9,966 bases of DNA from an uncultured Lachnospiraceae bacterium (GCA_905233835.1 CAJOGB010000028.1:1-9966), one strand, 5' to 3'. Counted from the first letter of the stretch, positions 1 through 7,383 are shown. A program made the numbers and translations. Notes: generated from the letters alone by a model not told the origin.

Positions 1-1572
1 TCCCAGAATCCGGCGGACTTTGATGTTGCCAGCTTTTACGGCGGAGATTTAAAAGGGGTTCGGGATAAATTAAACTATCTCCAGGGCCTTGGAGTGGAAG
101 TCATCTACTTTAATCCCCTGTTTGTGTCTCCCTCCAATCATAAATATGATATTCAGGATTATGACTACATCGATCCCCACTTCGGTGTCATCGTGGATGA
201 TGGCGGAGAATGCTTGGACCCGGAGGACTACGATAACCGTCATGCCTCCAAGTACATCAAGCGTGTTACAAATAAGAAAAACTTAGAAGCTTCCAATCGC
301 TTTTTTGCTCAGTTGGTGGAAGAGATTCACATGCGGGGCATGAAGGTGATTTTGGACGGCGTGTTTAACCACTGCGGTTCCTTTAACAAGTGGCTGGACA
401 GAGAGAGAATCTACGAAGGACAAAGCGGATATAAGGAGGGCGCCTTTGTGTCAAAGGACAGTCCTTATCATGACTTTTTCTATTTCTATGAAAGCGAGGA
501 CGAAAAGTGGCCTTACAACCATACCTATGACGGATGGTGGGGACATGATACGTTGCCCAAGCTTAACTATGAGGGCTCCGGAGAACTTACGGAGTATATT
601 TTAAACATCGGTAAAAAATGGGTTTCTCCGCCTTATAACGTAGACGGATGGAGACTTGATGTGGCAGCGGATTTGGGACACTCCGAAGAGTTTAATCATG
701 AGTTTTGGAGAAGGTTCAGAGACGCGGTGAAAAAAGCAAATCCAAATGCTGTGGTATTGGCGGAGCATTACGGAGACGCATCTTCCTGGTTGCAGGGTGA
801 TCAGTGGGATACCATTATGAACTATGATGCGTTTATGGAGCCCGTTTCCTATTTCTTAACCGGTATGGAAAAACATTCCGACGGTTATGACGAGTATGCC
901 ATCGGAGACGGAAAGCGTTTTGAGATGACCATGCTTCATCATATGGCCCAATTTATGACACCGTCTTTGTACTGTGCCATGAACCAGTTGGATAATCACG
1001 ATCATTCCAGATTTTTAACACGTACCAATCATAAGGTTGGTCGTGTGGCACAGCTGGGTAGCGATGCCGCAGGGGAAAATGTGAGTGTACCGATTTTGAA
1101 ATTGGCCACACTTATGCAGATGACTTGGCCGGGAGCGCCTACGCTATACTACGGAGATGAAGCCGGCGTGGTGGGATTTACGGACCCGGATAACCGTCGA
1201 ACCTATCCCTGGGGAAATGAAAATCGTGTCTTAATCGATTACTTTAGAGATTCCATCAGCCTTCATAAGAATCATGAATGTTTAAAGGACGGATCCTTCC
1301 TGTTTTTATCAACGGGACGTGATTTTGTGTCCTACGGTCGATTCGATGCATCGGAAAAAATCGCTGTGGCGGTGAACTCCGGACCAAATACCATGGAAGT
1401 GGATGTGCCGGTATGGAAGATTGAAGTGCCGACTTCCGGTGAGATGTCCCAGATTTTTATGACAAACGAATTGGGATATTCCTTGTTCCCCATGCGCTAT
1501 CACGTGGAAGGCGGAAACGTTCACTTAAAACTTTTACCATTCTCCGGAGTGGTTTTAATCTGTAAGAATTGA
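1..1572 (+). CDS. GH13 alpha-amylase family glycoside hydrolase (neopullulanase-like), 5' end missing
   Basis: This is the last 523 codons of a glycoside hydrolase family 13 enzyme; the frame is open from base 1, so the start lies before the window. The family hydrolyses alpha-1,4 and/or alpha-1,6 bonds of starch, pullulan or maltodextrins. All landmarks of the catalytic (beta/alpha)8 barrel are present: HKYD (fragment residues 47-50) and IDPHFG (57-62) near the barrel start; DGVFNH (bases 355-372); the LPKLN region-V motif (553-567), close to MPKLN of neopullulanases; GWRLDVAAD with nucleophile Asp220 (codon 658-660); VLAEH with acid/base Glu255 (763-765); and LDNHD with stabiliser Asp334 (1000-1002). 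A C-terminal beta domain follows from about residue 420. Full-length relatives usually carry an N-terminal carbohydrate-binding domain, which is not visible here, so secretion cannot be judged. About 30 extra residues (63-91) separate IDPHFG from the next barrel helix. Exact specificity is unknown. The next gene begins 9 bases after the stop. Confidence 0.93.
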   Translation, partial: SQNPADFDVASFYGGDLKGVRDKLNYLQGLGVEVIYFNPLFVSPSNHKYDIQDYDYIDPHFGVIVDDGGECLDPEDYDNRHASKYIKRVTNKKNLEASNRFFAQLVEEIHMRGMKVILDGVFNHCGSFNKWLDRERIYEGQSGYKEGAFVSKDSPYHDFFYFYESEDEKWPYNHTYDGWWGHDTLPKLNYEGSGELTEYILNIGKKWVSPPYNVDGWRLDVAADLGHSEEFNHEFWRRFRDAVKKANPNAVVLAEHYGDASSWLQGDQWDTIMNYDAFMEPVSYFLTGMEKHSDGYDEYAIGDGKRFEMTMLHHMAQFMTPSLYCAMNQLDNHDHSRFLTRTNHKVGRVAQLGSDAAGENVSVPILKLATLMQMTWPGAPTLYYGDEAGVVGFTDPDNRRTYPWGNENRVLIDYFRDSISLHKNHECLKDGSFLFLSTGRDFVSYGRFDASEKIAVAVNSGPNTMEVDVPVWKIEVPTSGEMSQIFMTNELGYSLFPMRYHVEGGNVHLKLLPFSGVVLICKN

Positions 1573-1581
1573 GGAATATAA

Positions 1582-2664
1582 ATGAAACTGATACATGTGG
1601 CTGATTTGCATTTGGCCTCAAAAATGGAGAGTAACCTGTCCAAAGAACAGGCGAAACTTCGAAAAAGAGAATTATTGGATCGCTTTGGGGATCTGATTGT
1701 CTACGCTTGCGAAAATGATGTCAGCGGTATTTTGATTGCCGGGGACTTATTTGATGAAAAGCGTATTGCAAAGATGGTAAAGCAGAGAGTGTTGGATGAG
1801 ATGAGAATGCACCCTGAGATTACCTTTTTCTATTTGCAGGGGAATCACGACCGAAGCGATTTTTTGATGGATGTAGATTTAAGTGAAATCCCAAACTTGA
1901 AACTATTTTCCAAAGATGAGTGGATCAGTTATGACTTTGGTGAGGCAGTGATTACCGGTCGTGAGATTACACCGGAGAATGCAAAAACTTTTGCCATGAA
2001 TCTGGTGTTGGACCAGGCAAAGACCAATATCGTTATGCTTCACGGACAGGAAGTAAATTACATCGGAAAGGATAAAACGGAAATTATTCCTTTGCCCGAA
2101 CTGCGCGGAAAGTATATTGACTATTTGGCACTGGGCCATATTCACTCCTATAAAAAAGATCGCCTCGATGACAGAGGAGAATACTGCTACTGCGGATGTT
2201 TGGAAGGCAGAGGCTTTGACGAACTGGGTCAAAAGGGATTTGTGCTTCTTAAGGTGGAAGATCATAAAGTGGAAAGCGAGTTTGTTCCTTTTGCAAAACG
2301 TATCTTTCATGAGGTGGATGTAGAACTTTCCGAAGAGGATGATATGCCTTCTGTACTTCGCCGTATTCACGGAGCCTGTGATGAACTACCCACAGAGGAT
2401 TTGGTAAAGGTGGTACTTACCGGAAATACGGGAGTGGATTTTGATGTGGATATGGATCGAATCCTAAGAGAATTTTCGGAAGCATTTTTCTTTTTGAAAG
2501 TTCAGGATAAGTCTGCCATCAAGGTGCATTACGAAGACTTTTTAAATGATAAGTCTTTAAAAGGTGAATTCGTGCGCTTAATGGAAAAACAGGATATGGA
2601 TGAGGATACAAAGGGTACAATTGTTGAAATCGGAATCCGTGCGCTGATGGGGGAGGAATTGTAA
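1582..2664 (+). CDS. SbcD/YhaO-like metallophosphoesterase (DNA exonuclease subunit)
   Basis: A 360-residue calcineurin-type metallophosphoesterase of the SbcD/Mre11/YhaO group, which trims DNA ends with a dinuclear metal (usually Mn) centre together with an SbcC/Rad50-type ATPase. Every metal-binding motif is intact: D8-x-H10 in VADLHL, GD (54-55) in AGDLFD, GNHD (87-90), H154 in MLHGQE, and GHIH with H186 and H188. The segment LEGRGFDELGQKGF (207-220) matches the end of the catalytic domain in YhaO-like proteins. Residues from about 240 form an acidic C-terminal region that should contact the partner ATPase. The start is supported by GAGG at 1571-1574, seven bases before the ATG and overlapping the stop of the GH13 gene. 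The stop TAA shares one base with the ATG of the ATPase gene, which implies coupled translation and a complex of the two products. It could equally be named sbcD; the partner's architecture favours YhaO. Its substrate here is inferred. Confidence 0.92.
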   Translation: MKLIHVADLHLASKMESNLSKEQAKLRKRELLDRFGDLIVYACENDVSGILIAGDLFDEKRIAKMVKQRVLDEMRMHPEITFFYLQGNHDRSDFLMDVDLSEIPNLKLFSKDEWISYDFGEAVITGREITPENAKTFAMNLVLDQAKTNIVMLHGQEVNYIGKDKTEIIPLPELRGKYIDYLALGHIHSYKKDRLDDRGEYCYCGCLEGRGFDELGQKGFVLLKVEDHKVESEFVPFAKRIFHEVDVELSEEDDMPSVLRRIHGACDELPTEDLVKVVLTGNTGVDFDVDMDRILREFSEAFFFLKVQDKSAIKVHYEDFLNDKSLKGEFVRLMEKQDMDEDTKGTIVEIGIRALMGEEL

Positions 2665-5333
2665 TGGTAAAATTAATCTCCTGTTATGTGACGGGATTCG
2701 GACGACTTACAGATTTTGAATATGATTTTAACGAAGGCTTAAATTCGGTATTGGAAGAAAACGGATGGGGAAAAACCACCTTTTGCGTTTTCTTAAAATC
2801 CATGTTTTACGGATTGGAATACCGAAGAGTAAAAAGCTTAACCGAACGAAAGCATTACCAGCCTTGGTCCGGTATGCCCTTCGGCGGAAGCCTTACCTTT
2901 TCTTTAAATGAAAAAACCTATCGAATTGAACGCACCTTCGGCTCAAGAGATGCAGAGGATACCTTTGCGCTTATTGATGTGACCACCGGCGGAAAGTCCC
3001 AGGATTTCTCCGCGAATCTCGGCGAAGAGATTTTCGGTGTGGATCGGGAGTCTTTTGAAAAGAGTATCTTTGCACCCCAGGGTGAAATTCAAACATCCAT
3101 GACGGACAGTTTGAATGCGAAGATGGGAGACTTGTCTGCCGCAAAGGATGACATGAAAAACTTTGATGCCGCCATCGGTCGCATCGAAGATGCGAAAAAA
3201 GTTTATTCCGCTACGGGAAAAATCAATCCCGGAAAACTTATGTTGGTTCAAAGAGAAATTTCTTCCTGCAGAGAGTTGTCCGAGCTTCTTCCGGTGAAAC
3301 TGGATGCCTATGAGAAACAGGGAAATCTTTTGACCGAGCGAAATCAAAGACTATTAAGACTTCGTGAGGAGCGAGGAAAAATCGCGGAAAAGATTGCACT
3401 ACAAAGTAAGCGGGAGCAGGAAATCGGAGCCTTAAAAGAAAAGAAAGAATATTTGCTTTCCTATAAAGAAGAGCTCTCCGATTTGGATGATTATTTTGCG
3501 GTAGGAGTTCCTGAGGTAGAAGAAATTGCAGACATTCGTGAAAAGCAGGGAAGACTATTGGCATTAAAAGGTCAGTACGAAACTCTTCTTTCCAAGATGC
3601 CTTCAAAGGTTGATGAAGGAAGATTAAACGAACTCTTCCGAGATAAAGAAGTATCCGAAGAAGTGCTTTCTTCCTGGGATCAAACCTCCGATCGAATTCG
3701 TGAACTTCGCCTTCAGGGTGAACATAACCGAATGCCGGAGGAGGAAAAAGAAAAATTAAATGAACTTAAGTTTTTCTTTTCAAAAAAAGTTCCTACCGAA
3801 GAAGAAATCGAATCTGCTTCCCAAAAAGCCACGGAGCTTTTAAAAGCGGATACTGAGATTGAAGTTCGCCGCAGTCATTATCGAAATCTTTTGGCGGAAA
3901 AGGACGTGCTTTCTCAAGCACAAAAGGGAGAAAAGAATCCCATCGGTATTATTGTGTTACTTCTTTTGCTTGGGCTTGTTTGCTTGGCCGGCGGCATTGT
4001 AATTTTCTTATTCGTACACGAAGAAATCTCTGCCATGTTAAGTGCTGTTTTTGCGGGAGCAGGTGTCTTTTTGATTTTGTCCGGACTGGTTACGCTTTTG
4101 CATAATCGTACCCGTCACGTAACGAAAAAAGAAGGCTTGGATGAAGCCATCGAGGCGGCATATCGAGATTTGGAAGAGAAGGAACAGGAAAGAGAAACCA
4201 TCGCATCTTATTGCAAAAATTTCTTAAGCGGATATTTGGTTACCCCTACGGAAAGCATGCAGGAGATGGTAGGCGAAATCCAAAAGAAGTCCTTAATTTA
4301 CAAACAGCTTTTGGATGAGGAAGCCTCCTTTAACGAAAAGAATTCTTCCGTCATGGAGGAACTTTCCGAATTACAGTTACAACTATATACGGCGCTGAAT
4401 CATTTTGCGGCAGTTTACAAAATGGATTTGTATCAGGACGGAAACGAGACGGAGCTTTTGTTTAAACTTCACCGTGATTTTCGAACCTATTTAGAGTACA
4501 AAGAGGATAAGAAAAAAGAAGGAAAACTTCGCAAAGAAAAAGATGCATTGGAGCAGGAGATTTCTGCTTTCTTAAATCGCTTTAACGATATCGAAGGCGA
4601 GGAAGATAAGTTAACGGGCTTGGAACATCACCTTCGTACTTACCAAAGACTGTCCGAACAGGTGGAAGTTTTGGAAAAGGAATTGGAAGAGAAAAAAGAG
4701 ATTTTGGATCTTCCAAAGGACGAGGTTTCCGTGGAACAACTCCAGACCATGCAGCAGGAAATGGAAGCGGAATCCGACATTTTAAACGAGCAGTTGGTAC
4801 GTGAGAACGAAGAGTATAACCGTATCGGTGAAGAGATTGAAGCCTGCGAGGATGCAAAGGAACAGTTAGAGGATCTTTTGGAAGAAGAAAAGGAAATCCA
4901 AAAGAAAATAGATGTATACGATGCCACATTGAAATATCTTCAGGCGGCAAAAGAATCTTTCTTAAGTAAATACATGGGACCTCTTCGAAAGGGACTGCGC
5001 GAGTATCTGTCTTTGATTTACGAAAAAGAAGACAGCGAATTGATTGCAAAGAATTTTTCTTTGGATATGGATTTGTCGGTGCAGTTTAACTATCACGGAA
5101 GCACCAAGGAGGAAGGATATTTATCTGCGGGCTATAAGGATTTGGTAGCCTTTTGTTCCCGTTTGGCATTAATTGATGCGTTGTATCAAAATGAAAAACC
5201 GCTTTTGGTGTTGGACGATCCTTTTACGGATTTGGATGAGGATAAAATATTCGAGGCACTAAAGCTTCTTCGGGATATTGCAAAGAATCGACAGGTACTG
5301 TATTTTACCTGTCATCAGAGCCGTTTGCCTTAA
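2664..5333 (+). CDS. SbcC/YhaN-like ATPase with coiled coils and a central membrane hairpin
   Basis: An 889-residue Rad50/SbcC-type ATPase, the presumed motor of the nuclease encoded just upstream. The N-terminal half-domain has the P-loop ENGWGKTTF (32-40) and the Q-loop IFAPQGEI (135-142). The C-terminal half has the ABC signature LSAGYKD (820-826), Walker B LLVLDDPF (847-854) and the H-loop histidine H884 in FTCHQS. Between them lie long Glu/Lys/Leu-rich stretches (about 190-420 and 490-800) typical of antiparallel coiled coils. Where SbcC/Rad50 proteins carry a CxxC zinc hook, this protein has two strongly hydrophobic segments, about 427-451 and 456-479, joined by a very short turn; no CxxC was found. 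The same layout is known from Bacillus YhaN, so the complex is probably anchored to the membrane at the coiled-coil apex. The P-loop's first position is Glu instead of Gly. The start at 2664 follows GGAGG (2652-2656) by seven bases. No terminator is evident in the 56 bases after the stop. Confidence 0.9.
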   Translation: MVKLISCYVTGFGRLTDFEYDFNEGLNSVLEENGWGKTTFCVFLKSMFYGLEYRRVKSLTERKHYQPWSGMPFGGSLTFSLNEKTYRIERTFGSRDAEDTFALIDVTTGGKSQDFSANLGEEIFGVDRESFEKSIFAPQGEIQTSMTDSLNAKMGDLSAAKDDMKNFDAAIGRIEDAKKVYSATGKINPGKLMLVQREISSCRELSELLPVKLDAYEKQGNLLTERNQRLLRLREERGKIAEKIALQSKREQEIGALKEKKEYLLSYKEELSDLDDYFAVGVPEVEEIADIREKQGRLLALKGQYETLLSKMPSKVDEGRLNELFRDKEVSEEVLSSWDQTSDRIRELRLQGEHNRMPEEEKEKLNELKFFFSKKVPTEEEIESASQKATELLKADTEIEVRRSHYRNLLAEKDVLSQAQKGEKNPIGIIVLLLLLGLVCLAGGIVIFLFVHEEISAMLSAVFAGAGVFLILSGLVTLLHNRTRHVTKKEGLDEAIEAAYRDLEEKEQERETIASYCKNFLSGYLVTPTESMQEMVGEIQKKSLIYKQLLDEEASFNEKNSSVMEELSELQLQLYTALNHFAAVYKMDLYQDGNETELLFKLHRDFRTYLEYKEDKKKEGKLRKEKDALEQEISAFLNRFNDIEGEEDKLTGLEHHLRTYQRLSEQVEVLEKELEEKKEILDLPKDEVSVEQLQTMQQEMEAESDILNEQLVRENEEYNRIGEEIEACEDAKEQLEDLLEEEKEIQKKIDVYDATLKYLQAAKESFLSKYMGPLRKGLREYLSLIYEKEDSELIAKNFSLDMDLSVQFNYHGSTKEEGYLSAGYKDLVAFCSRLALIDALYQNEKPLLVLDDPFTDLDEDKIFEALKLLRDIAKNRQVLYFTCHQSRLP

Positions 5334-5335
5334 TC

Positions 5336-5364
5336 TTGTTTCCTAGGGTCAATCATGATATTAT
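5336..5364 (+). promoter_or_regulatory. Candidate extended -10 promoter for the PilZ gene
   Basis: TTGTTT (5336-5341) and TATTAT (5359-5364) are separated by 17 bases, and TG at 5356-5357 gives an extended -10. The -10 matches the sigma-A consensus at five of six positions; the -35 matches only at TTG. The implied start near 5371 leaves a leader of about 20 bases with AAGG at 5376-5379 as the ribosome site. The gap has no terminator hairpin, so read-through from the ATPase gene is also possible. Confidence 0.45.
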
Positions 5365-5389
5365 TCTAATGCTTTAAGGTTAACCAATT

Positions 5390-6148
5390 ATGGATGAAAG
5401 AGTAGAAAAGCAGAGTTTATCAAAAATTAAACCGGGCACCAAGGTGCGCCTGGCGGTATACGGAAGACATAATACCTGCGGTTATTTTGATTCCGAGGTC
5501 ATCGGCATTTCCGAGGTAGATCGTCCTTATCTTAGTTCCAAGAATTTCGATAACATTATTTTGTTGAAACTTTTCCGTGAGCTTGGAAACGACAAAGTCG
5601 TTAATTTTGAAAGCGATGAGATTGTTTGTGAGCTCATGATTAAGGAAAGTAAGGTGGTCTATAAGGATGTGTTTGTCCGTCGTATCGATTTGCCCATCGC
5701 AGGGGATGTTCATGCAATCATTACCCATGAAAAAGAGCATCCTACCGTTAACCGCAGACAGTTTTTCCGTCTGTGGATTGGTTTAAACGGTACCGCCAAT
5801 ACTGTGGATCATCTTTCCGCCAACGTGATTGTTCGTGATGTGTCCGTGGGCGGTGTGGGATTTATTTGCTCACCGAAGTTTATGGTATCCGTGGGAGATA
5901 AGGTGACGGTATCTTTTGTGGATGAAACAGAAGACCGACAGTTTTTTATTATCATGCCCTGTACGGTGGTGCGAGTGGATCAGTGGCGGGGAAATACCCA
6001 GATTGTAGGCTGTACCATTAATCAGGATATTCCAAACGTAAACCGTTATATCATGTTAAAACAGCAGGAACGTCAGCGCAGATTTAAGAAACCGTTACGT
6101 GTGTCTGTGTATAAAGACGGGGGTTCTTCCGAGAAAAAAGTAATTTAA
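5390..6148 (+). CDS. PilZ-domain c-di-GMP-binding protein (YcgR/DgrA-like)
   Basis: A 252-residue cytoplasmic protein with no signal peptide or membrane segment. The C-terminal half (about 117-230) is a PilZ domain: the arginine motif RRQFFR (122-127, with R123 and R127 in RxxxR spacing) and the DVSVGG motif (150-155, giving D150, S152 and G155 of DxSxxG) are the residues that bind cyclic di-GMP in this family. The N-terminal ~115 residues look like the beta-rich YcgR-N/PilZN-type domain that precedes PilZ in flagellar-brake receptors. The end (226-250) is basic and probably flexible. By family the protein should sense c-di-GMP and alter motility, surface polysaccharide or another output; the target is not shown by the sequence. 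It is probably expressed from its own promoter at 5336-5364, and its transcript ends at the hairpin 6161-6203. It faces the YvyF-like gene tail to tail, which fits a motility role by inference only. Confidence 0.88.
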   Translation: MDERVEKQSLSKIKPGTKVRLAVYGRHNTCGYFDSEVIGISEVDRPYLSSKNFDNIILLKLFRELGNDKVVNFESDEIVCELMIKESKVVYKDVFVRRIDLPIAGDVHAIITHEKEHPTVNRRQFFRLWIGLNGTANTVDHLSANVIVRDVSVGGVGFICSPKFMVSVGDKVTVSFVDETEDRQFFIIMPCTVVRVDQWRGNTQIVGCTINQDIPNVNRYIMLKQQERQRRFKKPLRVSVYKDGGSSEKKVI

Positions 6149-6160
6149 AACGAAAAAGAA

Positions 6161-6203
6161 AAAGCTTCGGCAGAGGATGAATAAAATCAACCGCCGAAGC
6201 TTT
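6161..6203. terminator. Bidirectional intrinsic terminator between convergent genes
   Basis: A perfect 11-bp inverted repeat, AAAGCTTCGGC (6161-6171) against GCCGAAGCTTT (6193-6203), encloses a 21-base loop. The loop may fold further through GGATGA (6175-6180) and TCAACC (6187-6192) with one mismatch. The plus strand continues into a T-rich run (TTTATTCTTT), and the minus strand reads into TTCTTTTTCG, so it can stop both the PilZ gene and the gene facing it. The right arm overlaps the last bases and stop codon of the minus-strand gene. Confidence 0.85.
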
Positions 6204-6456
6204 ATTCTTTGTAGGAAAGATGGCCTTCTTTGATCCATCGTTGAACGACTTCCAAAGGAAGGTCAAAATGATCGGAGACTTCCAACTCCGTTACGTCGTT
6301 ATGAAGGACGTATTCTTTCACATCTTTGTACTTCATATCGTAGAGACAATTATCGCAGTAGTCACCTGGGTGTCTGCGGGGAAGTGCAGTTCCGCATTTG
6401 GTACAGTGCTTGATGCGAGAAGTATTTTCGTTTAAATCGATTCTTCTTAATGACAT
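6202..6456 (-). CDS. Small zinc-ribbon / helix-turn-helix protein, YvyF-like (flagellar-operon type)
   Basis: An 84-residue protein. CTKC (18-21) and CDNC (34-37) form a four-cysteine zinc ribbon. The remaining half (about 44-82) reads as a short helical DNA-binding-like unit, with VSDHFDLP (60-67) and VVQRWIKEGHLS (70-81) resembling a MerR-type helix-turn-helix. This order of zinc ribbon then helix pair is seen in the 'flagellar operon protein' YvyF of Bacillus, which is longer (about 140 residues), so the assignment is by resemblance. Binding to DNA or protein is not established. The start is supported by a strong AAGGAGA (6463-6469, minus strand) six bases upstream and by a promoter candidate at 6480-6508. 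A plus-strand frame across the same bases lacks a plausible ribosome site and recognisable content, so the minus strand is preferred. The gene converges on the PilZ gene and diverges from murI. Confidence 0.8.
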   Translation of the reverse strand: MSLRRIDLNENTSRIKHCTKCGTALPRRHPGDYCDNCLYDMKYKDVKEYVLHNDVTELEVSDHFDLPLEVVQRWIKEGHLSYKE

Positions 6457-6479
6457 ATCAATTCTCCTTGTGATACCTC

Positions 6480-6508
6480 ATTTTAGCACACTTGAATTTC
6501 TTTTTAAA
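6480..6508 (-). promoter_or_regulatory. Candidate extended -10 promoter for the zinc-ribbon gene
   Basis: On the minus strand, TTTAAA (6508-6503) and TAAAAT (6485-6480) are 17 bases apart, and TGC directly before the -10 gives an extended -10 (TGCTAAAAT). The implied start near 6473 leaves a leader of about 17 bases containing the AAGGAGA ribosome site. It interleaves with the oppositely directed murI promoter candidate. Confidence 0.5.
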
Positions 6509-6519
6509 AGGTTTAAAAT
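6492..6519 (+). promoter_or_regulatory. Candidate promoter for murI
   Basis: TTGAAT (6492-6497) and TAAAAT (6514-6519) are separated by 16 bases. The implied transcription start near 6526 falls on the upstream ATG at 6526, which would leave that codon without a leader. This supports the ATG at 6550 as the real start of murI. Confidence 0.5.
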
Positions 6520-6537
6520 GAAAAAATGAAAGCTTCA

Positions 6538-6543
6538 GAGAGG
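6538..6543 (+). promoter_or_regulatory. Ribosome-binding site that fixes the murI start
   Basis: GAGAGG lies six bases (TTTTTT) before the ATG at 6550. The earlier in-frame ATG at 6526 has only A-rich sequence upstream and sits at the predicted transcription start. Confidence 0.7.
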
Positions 6544-6549
6544 TTTTTT

Positions 6550-7329
6550 ATGAAAGATGCAATTTGTGTTTTCGACTCCGGTGTGGGCGGAATCAGTGTT
6601 TTAAGAGAACTGGTGAAACTTATGCCCAACGAGGACTTCATATATTTCGGTGATTCTTTACATGCACCCTTTGGTACGAAGTCCAAGGAAGAAGTTCGTA
6701 AACTTACCATAGATGCCACGAAAAAATTCATGGATGCGGGAGCAAAGGGTGTAACCATAGCCTGCAATACCGCGACTTCCGCGGCGGTTCGAGTACTTCG
6801 TGAGATGTATCCCGACTTTCCTATCGTAGGAATCGAGCCGGCATTAAAACCGGCGGCCACGGAATTCCCGGGAAAGCGAATCTTGGTGCTTGCCACCCCT
6901 ATGACCATAGCGGAAGAAAAGTTTCATCTTTTGCTTTCCAAATATGAAAACGACGCAGAGGTAATTCCTCTTCCTGCGCCGGGTCTTATGGAGTTTGTGG
7001 AAAAAGGAGAGACGGAATCCGAAGAATTAAAATCATTTTTGGAAGAACTTCTTTTTCCTTATAAAGAGGGAGAAGAAAAGGAAGTCTCCGGTGTGGTTTT
7101 GGGATGTACCCATTATCCTTTTGTGGCAAAACAAATCGGAAATGTTCTCGGGAAAAATGTAAAAATTTTTGATGGAGCGGAAGGCACTGCCCGGGAAATG
7201 CGACGCCGATTGGATGTGGCGGGGCTTCTTCGCAAAGATGAAAATTATAAAGGTACGGTAGTTTTTAAAAACAGTATCGAGGACGAAAAAAAGATTCAAA
7301 TGATGGAAAACTTGTTTCGGTTGCCGTAA
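6550..7329 (+). CDS. murI: Glutamate racemase
   Basis: A 259-residue cytoplasmic enzyme that interconverts L- and D-glutamate, supplying D-glutamate for the peptidoglycan stem peptide. Both halves of the cofactor-independent active site are present: FDSGVGG (8-14, with D9 and S10), YFGDSLHAPFG (32-42), the first catalytic cysteine C72 in ACNTATSAA, and the second, C186, in GCTHYPF together with H188. Length is normal for the family (about 250-285). A longer frame begins at 6526, but the ribosome site GAGAGG, the promoter geometry and the usual short lead before the FDSGVGG motif all favour 6550. The gene stands alone: a divergent small gene lies upstream, and a 140-base gap with a new promoter candidate lies downstream. 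No clear terminator hairpin follows the stop, so some read-through into the kinase-like gene is possible. Confidence 0.95.
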   Translation: MKDAICVFDSGVGGISVLRELVKLMPNEDFIYFGDSLHAPFGTKSKEEVRKLTIDATKKFMDAGAKGVTIACNTATSAAVRVLREMYPDFPIVGIEPALKPAATEFPGKRILVLATPMTIAEEKFHLLLSKYENDAEVIPLPAPGLMEFVEKGETESEELKSFLEELLFPYKEGEEKEVSGVVLGCTHYPFVAKQIGNVLGKNVKIFDGAEGTAREMRRRLDVAGLLRKDENYKGTVVFKNSIEDEKKIQMMENLFRLP

Positions 7330-7383
7330 TTTTGACAGAATGATGAAAATGTATTTTTGATAGACAAAACGCTCGAAATGAAG

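Noticed and set aside
94..1572. GTG at 94 as the start of the GH13 gene
   Set aside because: The frame stays open back to base 1 and bases 1-93 encode family-typical sequence (FYGGDLKGVRDKL), so the gene begins before the window.
3900..4110. A Rad50-type zinc hook in the ATPase
   Set aside because: No CxxC occurs at the coiled-coil apex; hydrophobic membrane-type segments occupy the site.
4582..5049. Minus-strand open frames opposite the ATPase gene (also 4640-4927, 3238-3606 and 2943-3347)
   Set aside because: They are antisense shadows of a clearly coding gene, have low-complexity Ser/Phe-rich or arbitrary content, and no recognisable domain.
5334..5389. A terminator after the SbcC-like gene
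   Set aside because: The only symmetry is a short ATCATGAT palindrome with no stable GC stem or T-run.
6220..6435. Plus-strand open frame opposite the zinc-ribbon gene
   Set aside because: It has no convincing ribosome site or domain, whereas the minus frame has two CxxC pairs and AAGGAGA.
6528..6543. AAGCTTC in the murI leader as a repeat of the terminator arm at 6161
   Set aside because: Only seven bases are shared, which is expected by chance and has no matching partner nearby.
6526..6549. ATG at 6526 as the murI start
   Set aside because: It lies at the predicted transcription start with no ribosome site, while 6550 has GAGAGG at six bases.
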